Shown here in pieces: positions 36,755-44,585 of a stretch of DNA of 45,776 nt (positions are counted from its first letter, which is position 1; each line of letters starts with the position of its first letter). Below the pieces are notes generated by a model. It did no database searches and had not been told where the DNA came from. It worked only from the letters and a program-made list of their open reading frames with translations. The DNA is taken from positions 1 through 45,776 of the forward strand of contig JAJFTE010000100.1 of NCBI GenBank assembly GCA_021373175.1, written 5' to 3'. This DNA is from Actinomycetes bacterium (GTDB taxonomy: Bacteria > Actinomycetota > Coriobacteriia > Anaerosomatales > Anaerosomataceae). The position numbers were made by a program, and so were the translations under genes.

Positions 36755-37411
36755 ATGGAGCGGCAACAACGCGCGCGTGAGATCATGCGACGCCTGGGCG
36801 AGCTTTACCCCACGGCACACATCGCGCTCGACTTCGCCGGCCCGTTCCAGCTCCTGGTTGCGGTAATCCTCTCGGCACAGACCACGGATGTGGGCGTCAA
36901 CAAGGTCACGCCCGTGCTCTTCGAGCGATTCCCCACGCCGGAGGCGCTTGCCTCAGCAGACGTCCTCGAAGTAGAGCAGATCGTGCGGCCTACCGGCTTC
37001 TTCCACAATAAGACAAGGCTCATCATAGCCACGGCGCGGATGCTGGTGACCGACTTCGGCGGGCGCGTGCCGGACACGATGGAGGACCTGATGCGACTGC
37101 CCGGCGTGGCCCGCAAGACCGCCAACATCGTGATCGCCAACGCGTACGGCAAAGTGGAGGGCATCGCCGTTGACACGCACGTCTTGCGCGTCGCACACCG
37201 CTTAGGGCTTTCCGCCGACAAGGACCCCGACAAGGTCGAGCGCGACCTTATGGCGGTCATCCCGCGCGACGATTGGTTCGCCGTGAACTATCGCTTCATC
37301 GACCACGGGCGCGCGGTCTGCACCGCGAAGCGCCCCGCGTGCGGGATCTGCGCCCTTTCGGACATCTGCCCCTCGGCATTCACCGTCGCGGGATGGCGAG
37401 AGGTGCTCTAG
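36755..37411 (+). CDS. nth: Endonuclease III
   Basis: A base-excision repair glycosylase/AP lyase for oxidised pyrimidines. The 218-residue protein has the helix-hairpin-helix LPGVARKTANIV with catalytic Lys121, Asp140 in VDTHVLRVAHRLGL, and the C-terminal [4Fe-4S] loop C189-x6-C196-x2-C199-x5-C205. AAGGGAG precedes ATG 36755. Its stop codon lies within the palindrome CTAG, which on the other strand ends the convergent DUF554 gene. Confidence 0.96.
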   Translation: MERQQRAREIMRRLGELYPTAHIALDFAGPFQLLVAVILSAQTTDVGVNKVTPVLFERFPTPEALASADVLEVEQIVRPTGFFHNKTRLIIATARMLVTDFGGRVPDTMEDLMRLPGVARKTANIVIANAYGKVEGIAVDTHVLRVAHRLGLSADKDPDKVERDLMAVIPRDDWFAVNYRFIDHGRAVCTAKRPACGICALSDICPSAFTVAGWREVL

Positions 37412-38157
37412 CCCCAGATCGCCGCGATGAGTGCGGCGACGAACACGCCCGGCAGCATGTCGCCGTACGGCAGGCGCTTCACGTCGGTGAGGTCGAGGCC
37501 GATGGCCAGGATGAGCGCGCCGCCGACCGCCTGCAGCGCGTGAATCACCGGCGGCGTCATGAGCGGCTGCACGGTTCCCGCCCCAAGCGCGATGCCGCCC
37601 TGGATGACCAGCACCGGGATGATCGAAAGCCCCACGCCGGCGCCGAAGCTTGTGGCGAGCGCGATAGCGGCGATGCCGTCCAGAAGCGCCTTCAGGTACA
37701 GCAGCGACGGGTCACCCAGACCGCTCTGGATGCTGCCAAGGATCGTCATGGCGCCAACGCAGAACAGGAGGCTCGCCGTCACGAAACCTTCGACGATCGT
37801 GTGACCCTTGGCTCCGGGCTGCTCGGCAGGCCCGGGCGCGAAGAGCTTGATGTTGTACGTCTTCTCCTGCAGGAAATGACCGAAGCGCTCCAGCCCGCGC
37901 TCGATGCCGATCGCCTCACCGAGAAGGCCCCCGACCACGAGTCCGCCCACGAGCACGAGCGGCGCGAATTCCCCCAGACGTGATTCGCCCAGCGCCCCGA
38001 GACCGCCGATGCTCATCGACGCGCCGATCACGAGCACCGCGAGGCCCACGCCGCGAAACGCGATCTCGCGCAGCTTCTCGTTGATGAGACCGCCGAAGAA
38101 CAGGCCGATGGCGCTGCCGACGACGATCGCCACGACGTTCACAAGTACTCCGAGCAT
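37408..38157 (-). CDS. DUF554 family membrane protein
   Basis: A 249-residue protein with about seven membrane spans. It fits the DUF554 (YdfK/YqgA) family: GVLVNVVAIVVGSAIGLFFG at the start, VEGFVTASLLFCVGAMTILGSIQ and a second GxLGxxxG-type repeat. The family is thought to be a transporter-like membrane protein of unknown substrate. ATG 38157 is one base after the stop of the NYN-domain gene, with GGGGAGTGAC in front. Confidence 0.9.
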   Translation of the reverse strand: MLGVLVNVVAIVVGSAIGLFFGGLINEKLREIAFRGVGLAVLVIGASMSIGGLGALGESRLGEFAPLVLVGGLVVGGLLGEAIGIERGLERFGHFLQEKTYNIKLFAPGPAEQPGAKGHTIVEGFVTASLLFCVGAMTILGSIQSGLGDPSLLYLKALLDGIAAIALATSFGAGVGLSIIPVLVIQGGIALGAGTVQPLMTPPVIHALQAVGGALILAIGLDLTDVKRLPYGDMLPGVFVAALIAAIWG

Positions 38158-38158
38158 G

Positions 38159-38632
38159 TCACTCCCCGTCTTTGAGCCAGAGCTTCTTCAGTTCCTCGGT
38201 GATCGTGTTCGCGCCCTTCGGCAGCCCGGCTGAGGCGGCCGGATACCTGCCGCGCGCGTGACGCGCGGGACGCACCGCGTCGAAGAGCGTCTCGCAACCC
38301 AGCACCCGCGCGCGACCGGCGGCCCGCACCCGCTCCGAGAGTTCGCGGTCCGCGGTCACCACCGTGACGTCGCCACGCTCGAGCGTAGCACGCCGCACGA
38401 TGACGTCATCGGCGCTCTCGTCGCCCGAGAAGCGCACCTCGACGCTGCCGCGAACGGTGGCGATGCCGGCGGCCCGCCCGTCGAAGACGACCGTGACCGT
38501 CCCCGCGCCCAGCATCGCCGCACCACGCACGGCGAGTCTGCCGATCAACGCCTCACGTTGCTCCTCGGCCGAAAGCGCGCGCGTCGCGGGATCGGACATC
38601 GTCACATTGTAGCCGTCGATGAGGTAGCGCAT
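38159..38632 (-). CDS. NYN-domain (YacP-like) RNase
   Basis: The 157-residue protein begins YLIDGYNV, typical of the PIN-like NYN/YacP fold, with further acidic residues in VVFDGRA, DESADDVI and VTADRELSERV that would bind the catalytic metal ions. YacP (Rae1) of Bacillus is a ribosome-associated endoribonuclease; this protein keeps the core acidic pattern. It is followed one base later by DUF554. The function is inferred from the family. Confidence 0.85.
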   Translation of the reverse strand: MRYLIDGYNVTMSDPATRALSAEEQREALIGRLAVRGAAMLGAGTVTVVFDGRAAGIATVRGSVEVRFSGDESADDVIVRRATLERGDVTVVTADRELSERVRAAGRARVLGCETLFDAVRPARHARGRYPAASAGLPKGANTITEELKKLWLKDGE

Positions 38633-38647
38633 CGCCGTCGCGCTCCG

Positions 38648-38869
38648 CTAGCCGGCCGACGTATGCTCGACACGCTCTTTGACGCTCAGAAGCCACGCGG
38701 CCAGATCGCTGTCGCCGCCGTCGAGCAGCCCGAAGTGCTGGATCGCGCATCCCTCGGCAGGCTCCACGCCAAGGTCGAGGTGCTCCAGCACGCGCCAGTA
38801 CACGCACGCATGCTCGTCGCACGCGACGCCCTCGATGCCGTTCGCACGCCGCAGTTTGCATTCAGTCAT
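38648..38869 (-). CDS. Small four-cysteine protein
   Basis: A 73-residue product from ATG 38869 (MTECKLRRANGIEGVACDEH). Four cysteines at 4, 17, 22 and 41 and an aromatic-rich core (CVYWRVLEHLD, CAIQHFGLL) suggest an Fe-S or zinc site. No family name is known to me. AGAGAG lies ahead of the ATG. It is divergent from the selenocysteine peroxiredoxin with only 79 bp between starts, so a shared redox role is possible but not shown. Confidence 0.75.
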   Translation of the reverse strand: MTECKLRRANGIEGVACDEHACVYWRVLEHLDLGVEPAEGCAIQHFGLLDGGDSDLAAWLLSVKERVEHTSAG

Positions 38870-38948
38870 CGCAGTTCTCTCTCTCTCGATGAGTAGAAGC
38901 ATGGTAGCAGAGGTAGATACCGCATGTATCTTCGGAAAGGAGCACACA

Positions 38949-39419
38949 ATGGCTGATCGGCACATTCCAGCAGTCGGCGAGGCGGCGCCGCCCATTTCCG
39001 CGGCCATCACAGGAGACGGCACCTTTGAGCTTTCCTCACAGCTGGGCACGTGGGTCGTTGTCTATTTCTACCCGCGCGCGAACACCCCCGGTTGAACGCA
39101 CGAAGCGAAGGACTTCCAAGCGCACAAGAGCGAACTGGAAGCCCTCAACGCCCTCGTCGTGGGCGTCAGTGCCGACAAGCCCGAGGTGCAGCAGCGCTTC
39201 ATCGACAAGTTCGAGCTCACGTTCCCCATGGTCTCGGACACCGGCAAGGCCATCATAGACGCGTACGGGGCGCGTGAAGTTCTGGGCGTCACCGCGAAAC
39301 GCAGCACGTTCCTCATCGGCCCGGACGGTCGCATCGCGCGCGTATGGCCAAAGGTGCACGTGGAAGGTCACGCCGAGGAGGTCGTTGCCGCTATCCGCGA
39401 ACTTGCGACGGCAGTCTAG
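38949..39419 (+). CDS. Selenocysteine-containing peroxiredoxin (BCP/AhpC-TSA type)
   Basis: Peroxiredoxins reduce peroxides with a catalytic Cys. From ATG 38949 (AAAGGAG upstream) the frame reads VVYFYPRANTPG, then TGA at 39093-39095, then THEAKDFQAHKSEL and the rest of a complete peroxiredoxin ending at 39419. In the family this position is the peroxidatic Cys of NTPGC-T, so TGA encodes Sec49 in a 156-residue product. The resolving Cys usually five residues later in PrxQ/BCP is Lys here (U-T-H-E-A-K), so it is 1-Sec and needs an external reductant. Treating TGA as stop would split the gene. selD and selA in the window support Sec use. Confidence 0.93.
39097..39122 (+). promoter_or_regulatory. 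Candidate SECIS hairpin of the peroxiredoxin gene
   Basis: Directly after the UGA, CGC pairs with GCG and GAAG with CUUC around the seven-base loop CGAAGGA, separated by a small internal loop. Distance from the UGA and a guanine at loop position two fit bacterial SECIS rules. The stem is weaker than that of selD; folded by eye. Confidence 0.5.
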
Positions 39420-39424
39420 ACGAA

Positions 39425-39443
39425 GCATCAGCACGCTTGATGC
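39425..39443. terminator. Hairpin between peroxiredoxin and threonine aldolase genes
   Basis: Perfect 6-bp arms GCATCA and TGATGC around a seven-base loop between two convergent genes. It could serve both directions; U-tracts are short. Confidence 0.4.
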
Positions 39444-39449
39444 GTTGGC

Positions 39450-40487
39450 TCACCGCCCCGCGAGAGCGTGCGCCGCTTCGGCGAACCGGTCGATGTCCTC
39501 ATTCGTCGTGTCCCACGAGGTAACCCATCGCACCTCGCCGGTGCGCTCGTTCCACACATAGAAGCCCGACACGGCCTGCAACGGCTCGATGAGTTCGAAA
39601 GGCACGCGCGCGAAGACCTCGTTCGACTCGACCGGCTGTGTGATCTCGATGCCCTCGATCCCGCCCATCGCCGAGGCAAGGCGGCGCGCCATCTCGTTGG
39701 CGTGCGAGGCGTTACGCAGCCATAGGTCCCCGCCGAAGAGCGCCTCGAACTGCGCCGAGACGAACCGCATCTTGGAAGCAAGCTGCGCGCCGTTCTTGCG
39801 CACGAACTTGAACCCGCCCGCAAGCGCCGGGTCGAGGAACACCACGGCCTCTCCGAACATCAGGCCGTTCTTCGTCCCGCCCAGCGACAGCACATCAACG
39901 CCAGCGCCGGTGATCATCTCGGCAAGCGTGCAGCCAAGAAACGCCGCGGCGTTGCTGATTCGTGCGCCGTCCACATGCAGTACGAGGCCGTTGTCGTGCG
40001 CGACGCTTGCGATGGCGGCCAGCTCCTTGGGCCGGTACGTCGTGCCGCACTCGGTTGCCTGCGTGACCGAGACGACCCTCGGCTGCGAATGGTGCTCGAC
40101 GCCCTTGCCGGCGAGCGCGCCTTCAACCAACGCAGGCGTGAGCTTGCCGTCCGGCGTCGGCGTGGCGATGAGCTTGCCGCCCGTGAATCGCTCCGGCGCG
40201 CCGCACTCGTCGGTGTTGATATGCGCGGTTTCGGCGCAGATCACCGCATCGTACGTGCGCATCACTGCCGAGAGGCCAGTCACGTTCGCACCGGTGCCGT
40301 TGAAGACGAAGAACGGCTCCGCGTGCTCCCCAAAATGCCGCTTGATCGAGGCGACCGCACGCCGAGTCCACTCGTCGTCGCCGTATGCGTGCGCGTGGCC
40401 GACGTTGGCCTGAGCGATCGCCGCGACTACATCGGGATGCGCTCCCGATGCGTTGTCACTCGCGAACATGCGTGTACCATTTCCCAT
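39450..40487 (-). CDS. Low-specificity L-threonine aldolase
   Basis: A PLP enzyme that splits threonine (and allo-threonine) to glycine and acetaldehyde. The 345-residue protein has SDNASGAHPDVV, FNGTGANVTGL (PLP phosphate and ring contacts), LHVDGARISNAAA and the PLP-lysine motif SLGGTKNGLM (Lys206). GGAGG lies just ahead of ATG 40487. A beta-eliminating lyase of the same fold is a less likely alternative. Confidence 0.92.
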   Translation of the reverse strand: MGNGTRMFASDNASGAHPDVVAAIAQANVGHAHAYGDDEWTRRAVASIKRHFGEHAEPFFVFNGTGANVTGLSAVMRTYDAVICAETAHINTDECGAPERFTGGKLIATPTPDGKLTPALVEGALAGKGVEHHSQPRVVSVTQATECGTTYRPKELAAIASVAHDNGLVLHVDGARISNAAAFLGCTLAEMITGAGVDVLSLGGTKNGLMFGEAVVFLDPALAGGFKFVRKNGAQLASKMRFVSAQFEALFGGDLWLRNASHANEMARRLASAMGGIEGIEITQPVESNEVFARVPFELIEPLQAVSGFYVWNERTGEVRWVTSWDTTNEDIDRFAEAAHALAGR

Positions 40488-40510
40488 GAGTCCTCCAAAG
40501 CCGCTGCCGG

Positions 40511-42904
40511 TCATTCGTATGCTATCGCATCGCGAACGCTCACCTGACTCGCGCGGAACGCGGGCAGAGCGCTGGCCATGACCGAGATGACCGCGATGAT
40601 CCCCAGCCAGGAGCTCACGCCGGTCCAGGAGAACCGGTACGACAGCGGGAGCCCGATCGCGCCCGAGAGGAGCGCGGTGAGGCCGTAGCTCATCGGATAC
40701 GCGGCAGCCGTGCCGATCGCCCACGACATAAGACCGACCACGAGTCCCTCGGTGATAAAGATCCGGTAGATCGACCCGTGACGGGCGCCGATGGCGCGCA
40801 TAACGCCGATCTCCCGCGTGCTCTCGATGACGTTGATGGTCATCGTCCCGGTCAAGCCGATCACTCCCACCGCCGCGAGCAGCACCGCCATGATCACCAG
40901 GAACGCGACGAGGATCCCCAGCTCGCTTGCGATCTGGTCGCGGAGTTCCGCCTGCGTCCGCGTGCTTGCCACGCGATAGCCGGACTCCTCGAGTCTGTTC
41001 TCGGCAACATCGAGCACGCTGCGCTGCGCCGCCGAATCGCTCGACGCCATCTTCACGAGCGTCTGCGTGATGCCCGCTTGGGGCAGCAGCGGGGCAAGCG
41101 CCGCCCGGTCCATGTAGAGAGCCGGTCCGCTGAGCTGCCCCTTTATGAGACCGACGACTCGCACGACCCGCGCTTCTCCCCCGATCTCGAGCGTCACGCG
41201 CTGCCCCACATCGAGCGTCGCCTCCGCCTGCCTGGCGTCGGTGTTCACCACGATCGCGTCGGTATCGCCCGCCTGCAACCAACGCCCGGCGAGCACGGTG
41301 GGTGCAATGAATGTGGTATTGTACGGCACGCCCAAAAGACCGATCCCCTCCATCGTCGTGCCATCCGGACGATCGAGGGTCGCTAAGGCGCCGATCCAGC
41401 TCTCCACGCCGGTGACCCCCGGCGTTGAGGCCACCACCCGCTCGGTCGCTGCCTGAGCGGTGGGCTGCGGGTAGCGGATCTGCGCGTCATACCGCCACCA
41501 CGCGTCGAGGTCATCGGTAGTCTGGTTGATCGACGCCTGGACGCTGAAGACGCTCATGACAACGGCCGAGGCGAGCGAGAGCGTCGTGAGCGTCAGCAGC
41601 AGACGGCCCTTGCGCAGAAACGTGTTGCGGAGCGAGAGCGCGACCGGCCTGGGCAGCCCGCGGAGCAGCCCGAGCGCGCGGTCGACGATGCCGTGCCCGA
41701 ACGATGTCGAGTCCACCCCCGTGTCCGTGAGTGCCCGGACGACCGATGTGCGCGTGCCCAAACGGATCGGCACGATCGCGGCGAGCAGCGGCACGACAAG
41801 TCCCACGCCGACCTCGAGCGCCGTGACCCAGTCGGGCGGCACGTACGACGAGACCCGGAAGTTGAGGACGCCGGCCGCATACTGGATGAACCGCTTCCCT
41901 GCCCACGCCGCCGACGGAACGCCGATCACCACGGCGAGCGTGCCGTAGATTCCCACGAGCCCAAGGTACATCCAGGTCACCTGGGACGCCCGGCCCCCGA
42001 TCGCCTTCATGATGCCGATCTGCCGCACCTGCTGGGCGATGAGCGCCGATACCGTGTTCACCACCAGGAATCCCGAAAGAAGCAGGCTCAGCAGCCCGAG
42101 CGCCAGCAGCAGGAGCGACACCGCCTTGAAGATGTCGCCCAGGAAGTGGCTCCCTGGTTTTGGCACATACACGCCAAGGACGGCGATCCCGTTGTTCCCG
42201 AGCACGTCACGCTTGATGTCCTCGGCCAGAAGGGACGCTTCGCGCTGGGTGAGATCCGTGCCCTTCATCGCCACGAGCAGCTCATTGTATGACTCGGCCT
42301 CACTGATGTCCGGGAGCGTCTCGAACGAGACATAGCCCGTCTCGGCCCCGATGAACTGCGCGGGCACCGCGTTGATGTCGTGGGCGAAGCCGCTCACGGT
42401 GAGCGTCTTCTTCTCCCCCGTCCGCGTCTCGACCACGAGCGTGTCGCCGATCTTGTACGCGCCCACCTGGAGCGCCGCGCGCTCCAGCACCACCTCGTCC
42501 CGTCTCGGTGGCCAGCTCCGAACGTCCTCGGGCACGATGCGCTGCACCGTGACGTCATGGAAGTCCTTGATCGCCACCACCAAGAGGGAACGCGGCGCAT
42601 CGGAGCCCGGCCATCGGTAGCGCAGCGTCGCCGTGTGCCGTCCCATCGCCTCGGCCACGCCCGGATAGGCCCTCGCGCGTCGCACGATCTGGTCGCCGAA
42701 CGGCATCGTGAAGAAGTCAGCGTTGAGCGGCACCGACGCCGTGAACTCAGCATTGAACTCGCGCAACAGGATCGCTCGGCCGCCCATCACCACGCCAACG
42801 GCGAAGATGCCGGTCGCGATCGAAAGCACCACAAGCACCGTGCGGAAACGGTGGCTCACAAGGTCACGAAGGACCTTTCTCCAGCGGACGAAACGCACCG
42901 TCAC
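40511..42904 (-). CDS. ABC transporter permease with two FtsX domains
   Basis: A 797-residue membrane protein with an N-terminal span (about 22-45), an external domain, a block of spans at about 265-400, a second leading span near 445, another external domain, and three C-terminal spans (about 660-790). The FtsX signatures [15 protein letters not shown] and [15 protein letters not shown] occur once in each half. It is the permease for the LolD-like ATPase directly upstream, overlapping by four bases (GTG start at 42904). Such pairs export lipids, lipoproteins or peptides. Substrate unknown. Confidence 0.9.
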   Translation of the reverse strand: MTVRFVRWRKVLRDLVSHRFRTVLVVLSIATGIFAVGVVMGGRAILLREFNAEFTASVPLNADFFTMPFGDQIVRRARAYPGVAEAMGRHTATLRYRWPGSDAPRSLLVVAIKDFHDVTVQRIVPEDVRSWPPRRDEVVLERAALQVGAYKIGDTLVVETRTGEKKTLTVSGFAHDINAVPAQFIGAETGYVSFETLPDISEAESYNELLVAMKGTDLTQREASLLAEDIKRDVLGNNGIAVLGVYVPKPGSHFLGDIFKAVSLLLLALGLLSLLLSGFLVVNTVSALIAQQVRQIGIMKAIGGRASQVTWMYLGLVGIYGTLAVVIGVPSAAWAGKRFIQYAAGVLNFRVSSYVPPDWVTALEVGVGLVVPLLAAIVPIRLGTRTSVVRALTDTGVDSTSFGHGIVDRALGLLRGLPRPVALSLRNTFLRKGRLLLTLTTLSLASAVVMSVFSVQASINQTTDDLDAWWRYDAQIRYPQPTAQAATERVVASTPGVTGVESWIGALATLDRPDGTTMEGIGLLGVPYNTTFIAPTVLAGRWLQAGDTDAIVVNTDARQAEATLDVGQRVTLEIGGEARVVRVVGLIKGQLSGPALYMDRAALAPLLPQAGITQTLVKMASSDSAAQRSVLDVAENRLEESGYRVASTRTQAELRDQIASELGILVAFLVIMAVLLAAVGVIGLTGTMTINVIESTREIGVMRAIGARHGSIYRIFITEGLVVGLMSWAIGTAAAYPMSYGLTALLSGAIGLPLSYRFSWTGVSSWLGIIAVISVMASALPAFRASQVSVRDAIAYE

Positions 42905-43635
42905 GCTCCCACTCTGGGTCGATGCACGCGCTCTTCCACGATCTCGCCATCGCTCACATGGAGCGCACGGCGCACGCGGTTCGCCATGTCGTTGTCGTGG
43001 GTGACCATGATGATCGTCTTATGATGCTCGACGAGGCGCTCGAACAGACTGAAGACGGCGTCGGCGGTCTTGGAGTCCAGGTTGCCGGTGGGTTCGTCGG
43101 CCGCAAGGATCGGCGGGTCGTTGGCAAGCGCGCGCGCTATGGCCGCGCGCTGCTGCTGCCCGCCGGAAAGCGCTGCGGGGAGCTTGTTCGCCTGGTCCGC
43201 CAGCTCCACCTGCTCGAGCAGGTTCATGGCGCGCTCCACACGTTCTTTCGGCGCCCACATGTGGCAGAAGTCCATAGGCAGCACGATGTTCTCGAGCACG
43301 GTGAGCGTCGGCAGCAGCTGGAAGAACTGGAAGACGACACCGATCGTCCGGCCTCGCCACCGCGCGAGGTCGTTCTCGCCGAGGCGATGCACGGGCGTCC
43401 CATCGATGATGATCTGCCCCGAGGTGGGATGGTCGATACCGGTGATCATGTTGATGAGCGTCGTCTTGCCGCTACCCGATTTGCCGATGATGCCCACGAA
43501 CTCACCGGTGTGCACGTCTAGGTCGATGCCCTTGAGCGCGGTGAACGGGACATCACCGCTGTCGTAGACCTTCACGACCTCCCGGAGCTGCAAGAGCGTG
43601 CCTTCCGGTGAGCCGGGCGCGATGATCTCGGACAT
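42901..43635 (-). CDS. ABC transporter ATPase (LolD/MacB type)
   Basis: A 244-residue ATPase with Walker A GKSGSGKT (51-58), Q-loop [18 protein letters not shown], signature LSGGQQQR, Walker [14 protein letters not shown] and H-loop MVTHDND. The NLDS motif after Walker B is typical of LolD/FtsE-like proteins that pair with FtsX permeases. It is coupled to the downstream two-FtsX permease. A short dyad covers its ribosome-binding site. Confidence 0.93.
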   Translation of the reverse strand: MSEIIAPGSPEGTLLQLREVVKVYDSGDVPFTALKGIDLDVHTGEFVGIIGKSGSGKTTLINMITGIDHPTSGQIIIDGTPVHRLGENDLARWRGRTIGVVFQFFQLLPTLTVLENIVLPMDFCHMWAPKERVERAMNLLEQVELADQANKLPAALSGGQQQRAAIARALANDPPILAADEPTGNLDSKTADAVFSLFERLVEHHKTIIMVTHDNDMANRVRRALHVSDGEIVEERVHRPRVGA

Positions 43636-43639
43636 GATT

Positions 43640-43654
43640 CGAACGCTCCGTTCG
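43640..43654 (-). promoter_or_regulatory. Dyad overlapping the ribosome-binding site of the LolD-like gene
   Basis: CGAACG and CGTTCG flank a three-base centre; the GGAG ribosome site lies in the centre and right arm on the mRNA. It could mask the site or be a small operator. Only six base pairs, so chance is possible. Confidence 0.3.
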
Positions 43655-43743
43655 TCGCGGCTGCCAGCGAAAGAACGCGGTGGCCTCCAGGATATACCCG
43701 CGTCGATAGGCGGACACGCTCCCGGAGAGCCCGCTCGCGCCTC

Positions 43744-44514
43744 CTACCACGCCTTCGCGGCAGCGATGCGGTAGCCGGCCTCGGTGGGCACCAGCCAGTA
43801 CTGCCGCTTCTCGGTGCCCCGCGTCCAGGTCTGCGTCGTCTTCACCCAGAACGAACCGTCGGACTGCTCCGTGGAGCCGTCGATCGCGAAGTTCTTGAAT
43901 CCGCCGTTGGACGCGTCGGCCCCTGCGAATGGCTCCACGGTGAACGCGCGCGCATCGTCTTGGCGGTCTTGCATCACGGCCTTGAGGTAGCCGGTCACGA
44001 TCGCCGCCGCTTCCTCGGCCGAGGACATCTCGGTCTGCGAGCTACCGGGGGAGGAATCGTTGGAGACGTCGAGCCGACGTTCGGCCGTGACGCCCCACGA
44101 GCCGTCGGCGCCCTTGCTGACCGTCACCTCGGCGACGAATTCGCTCGCGGGAGGCCCGATCCAGAACCTCACCCGCGCGCCGCTCTCCTCGGACACCGTG
44201 TAGATCCAGTCGCGACCGTACTCGGGCAGCTTTGCCTTGAGCGCGTCTTCGGCAGTGGCGAAACCCGCCGCCGGCGAGGTCTCGACCGTTGCCGTCGGTA
44301 CCGGTGCGTGGCCGGTGGTCTTCGCCAGCCTGGAGACCGGGGTGCCGAGAGGGCCGACCACTGCCACGGCGATGCCGATCACGGCAAGCACACCCCCCGC
44401 TATGGCGATGATGGGTCCCACCGTGTGCCTCCTGGCGGCAGACAACGACTCGCCGCATGTGGCACACACGCCTTGACCAGGCTCGTAGGGAGCGCCGCAT
44501 TCCGGACACCGCAT
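43744..44514 (-). CDS. Zinc-ribbon membrane protein of unknown function
   Basis: The 256-residue protein starts MRCPECGAPYEPGQGVCATCG, a zinc ribbon with Cys3, Cys6, Cys17 and Cys20. One membrane span follows (about 33-56, VGPIIAIAGGVLAVIGIAVA), then an outside domain of about 190 residues without known motif, resembling extracellular parts of zinc-ribbon membrane proteins in Gram-positives. AAGGAGACGC precedes ATG 44514. It lies upstream of the LolD/FtsX pair with a gap of 108 bp, and may or may not act with it. Confidence 0.75.
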   Translation of the reverse strand: MRCPECGAPYEPGQGVCATCGESLSAARRHTVGPIIAIAGGVLAVIGIAVAVVGPLGTPVSRLAKTTGHAPVPTATVETSPAAGFATAEDALKAKLPEYGRDWIYTVSEESGARVRFWIGPPASEFVAEVTVSKGADGSWGVTAERRLDVSNDSSPGSSQTEMSSAEEAAAIVTGYLKAVMQDRQDDARAFTVEPFAGADASNGGFKNFAIDGSTEQSDGSFWVKTTQTWTRGTEKRQYWLVPTEAGYRIAAAKAW

Positions 44515-44585
44515 CGCTTGCGTCTCCTTGCTCAGGCAACGTCGTACTCGACGAGCCTAGAGTCCCGGAGGGCCCGCGTAAAGGG

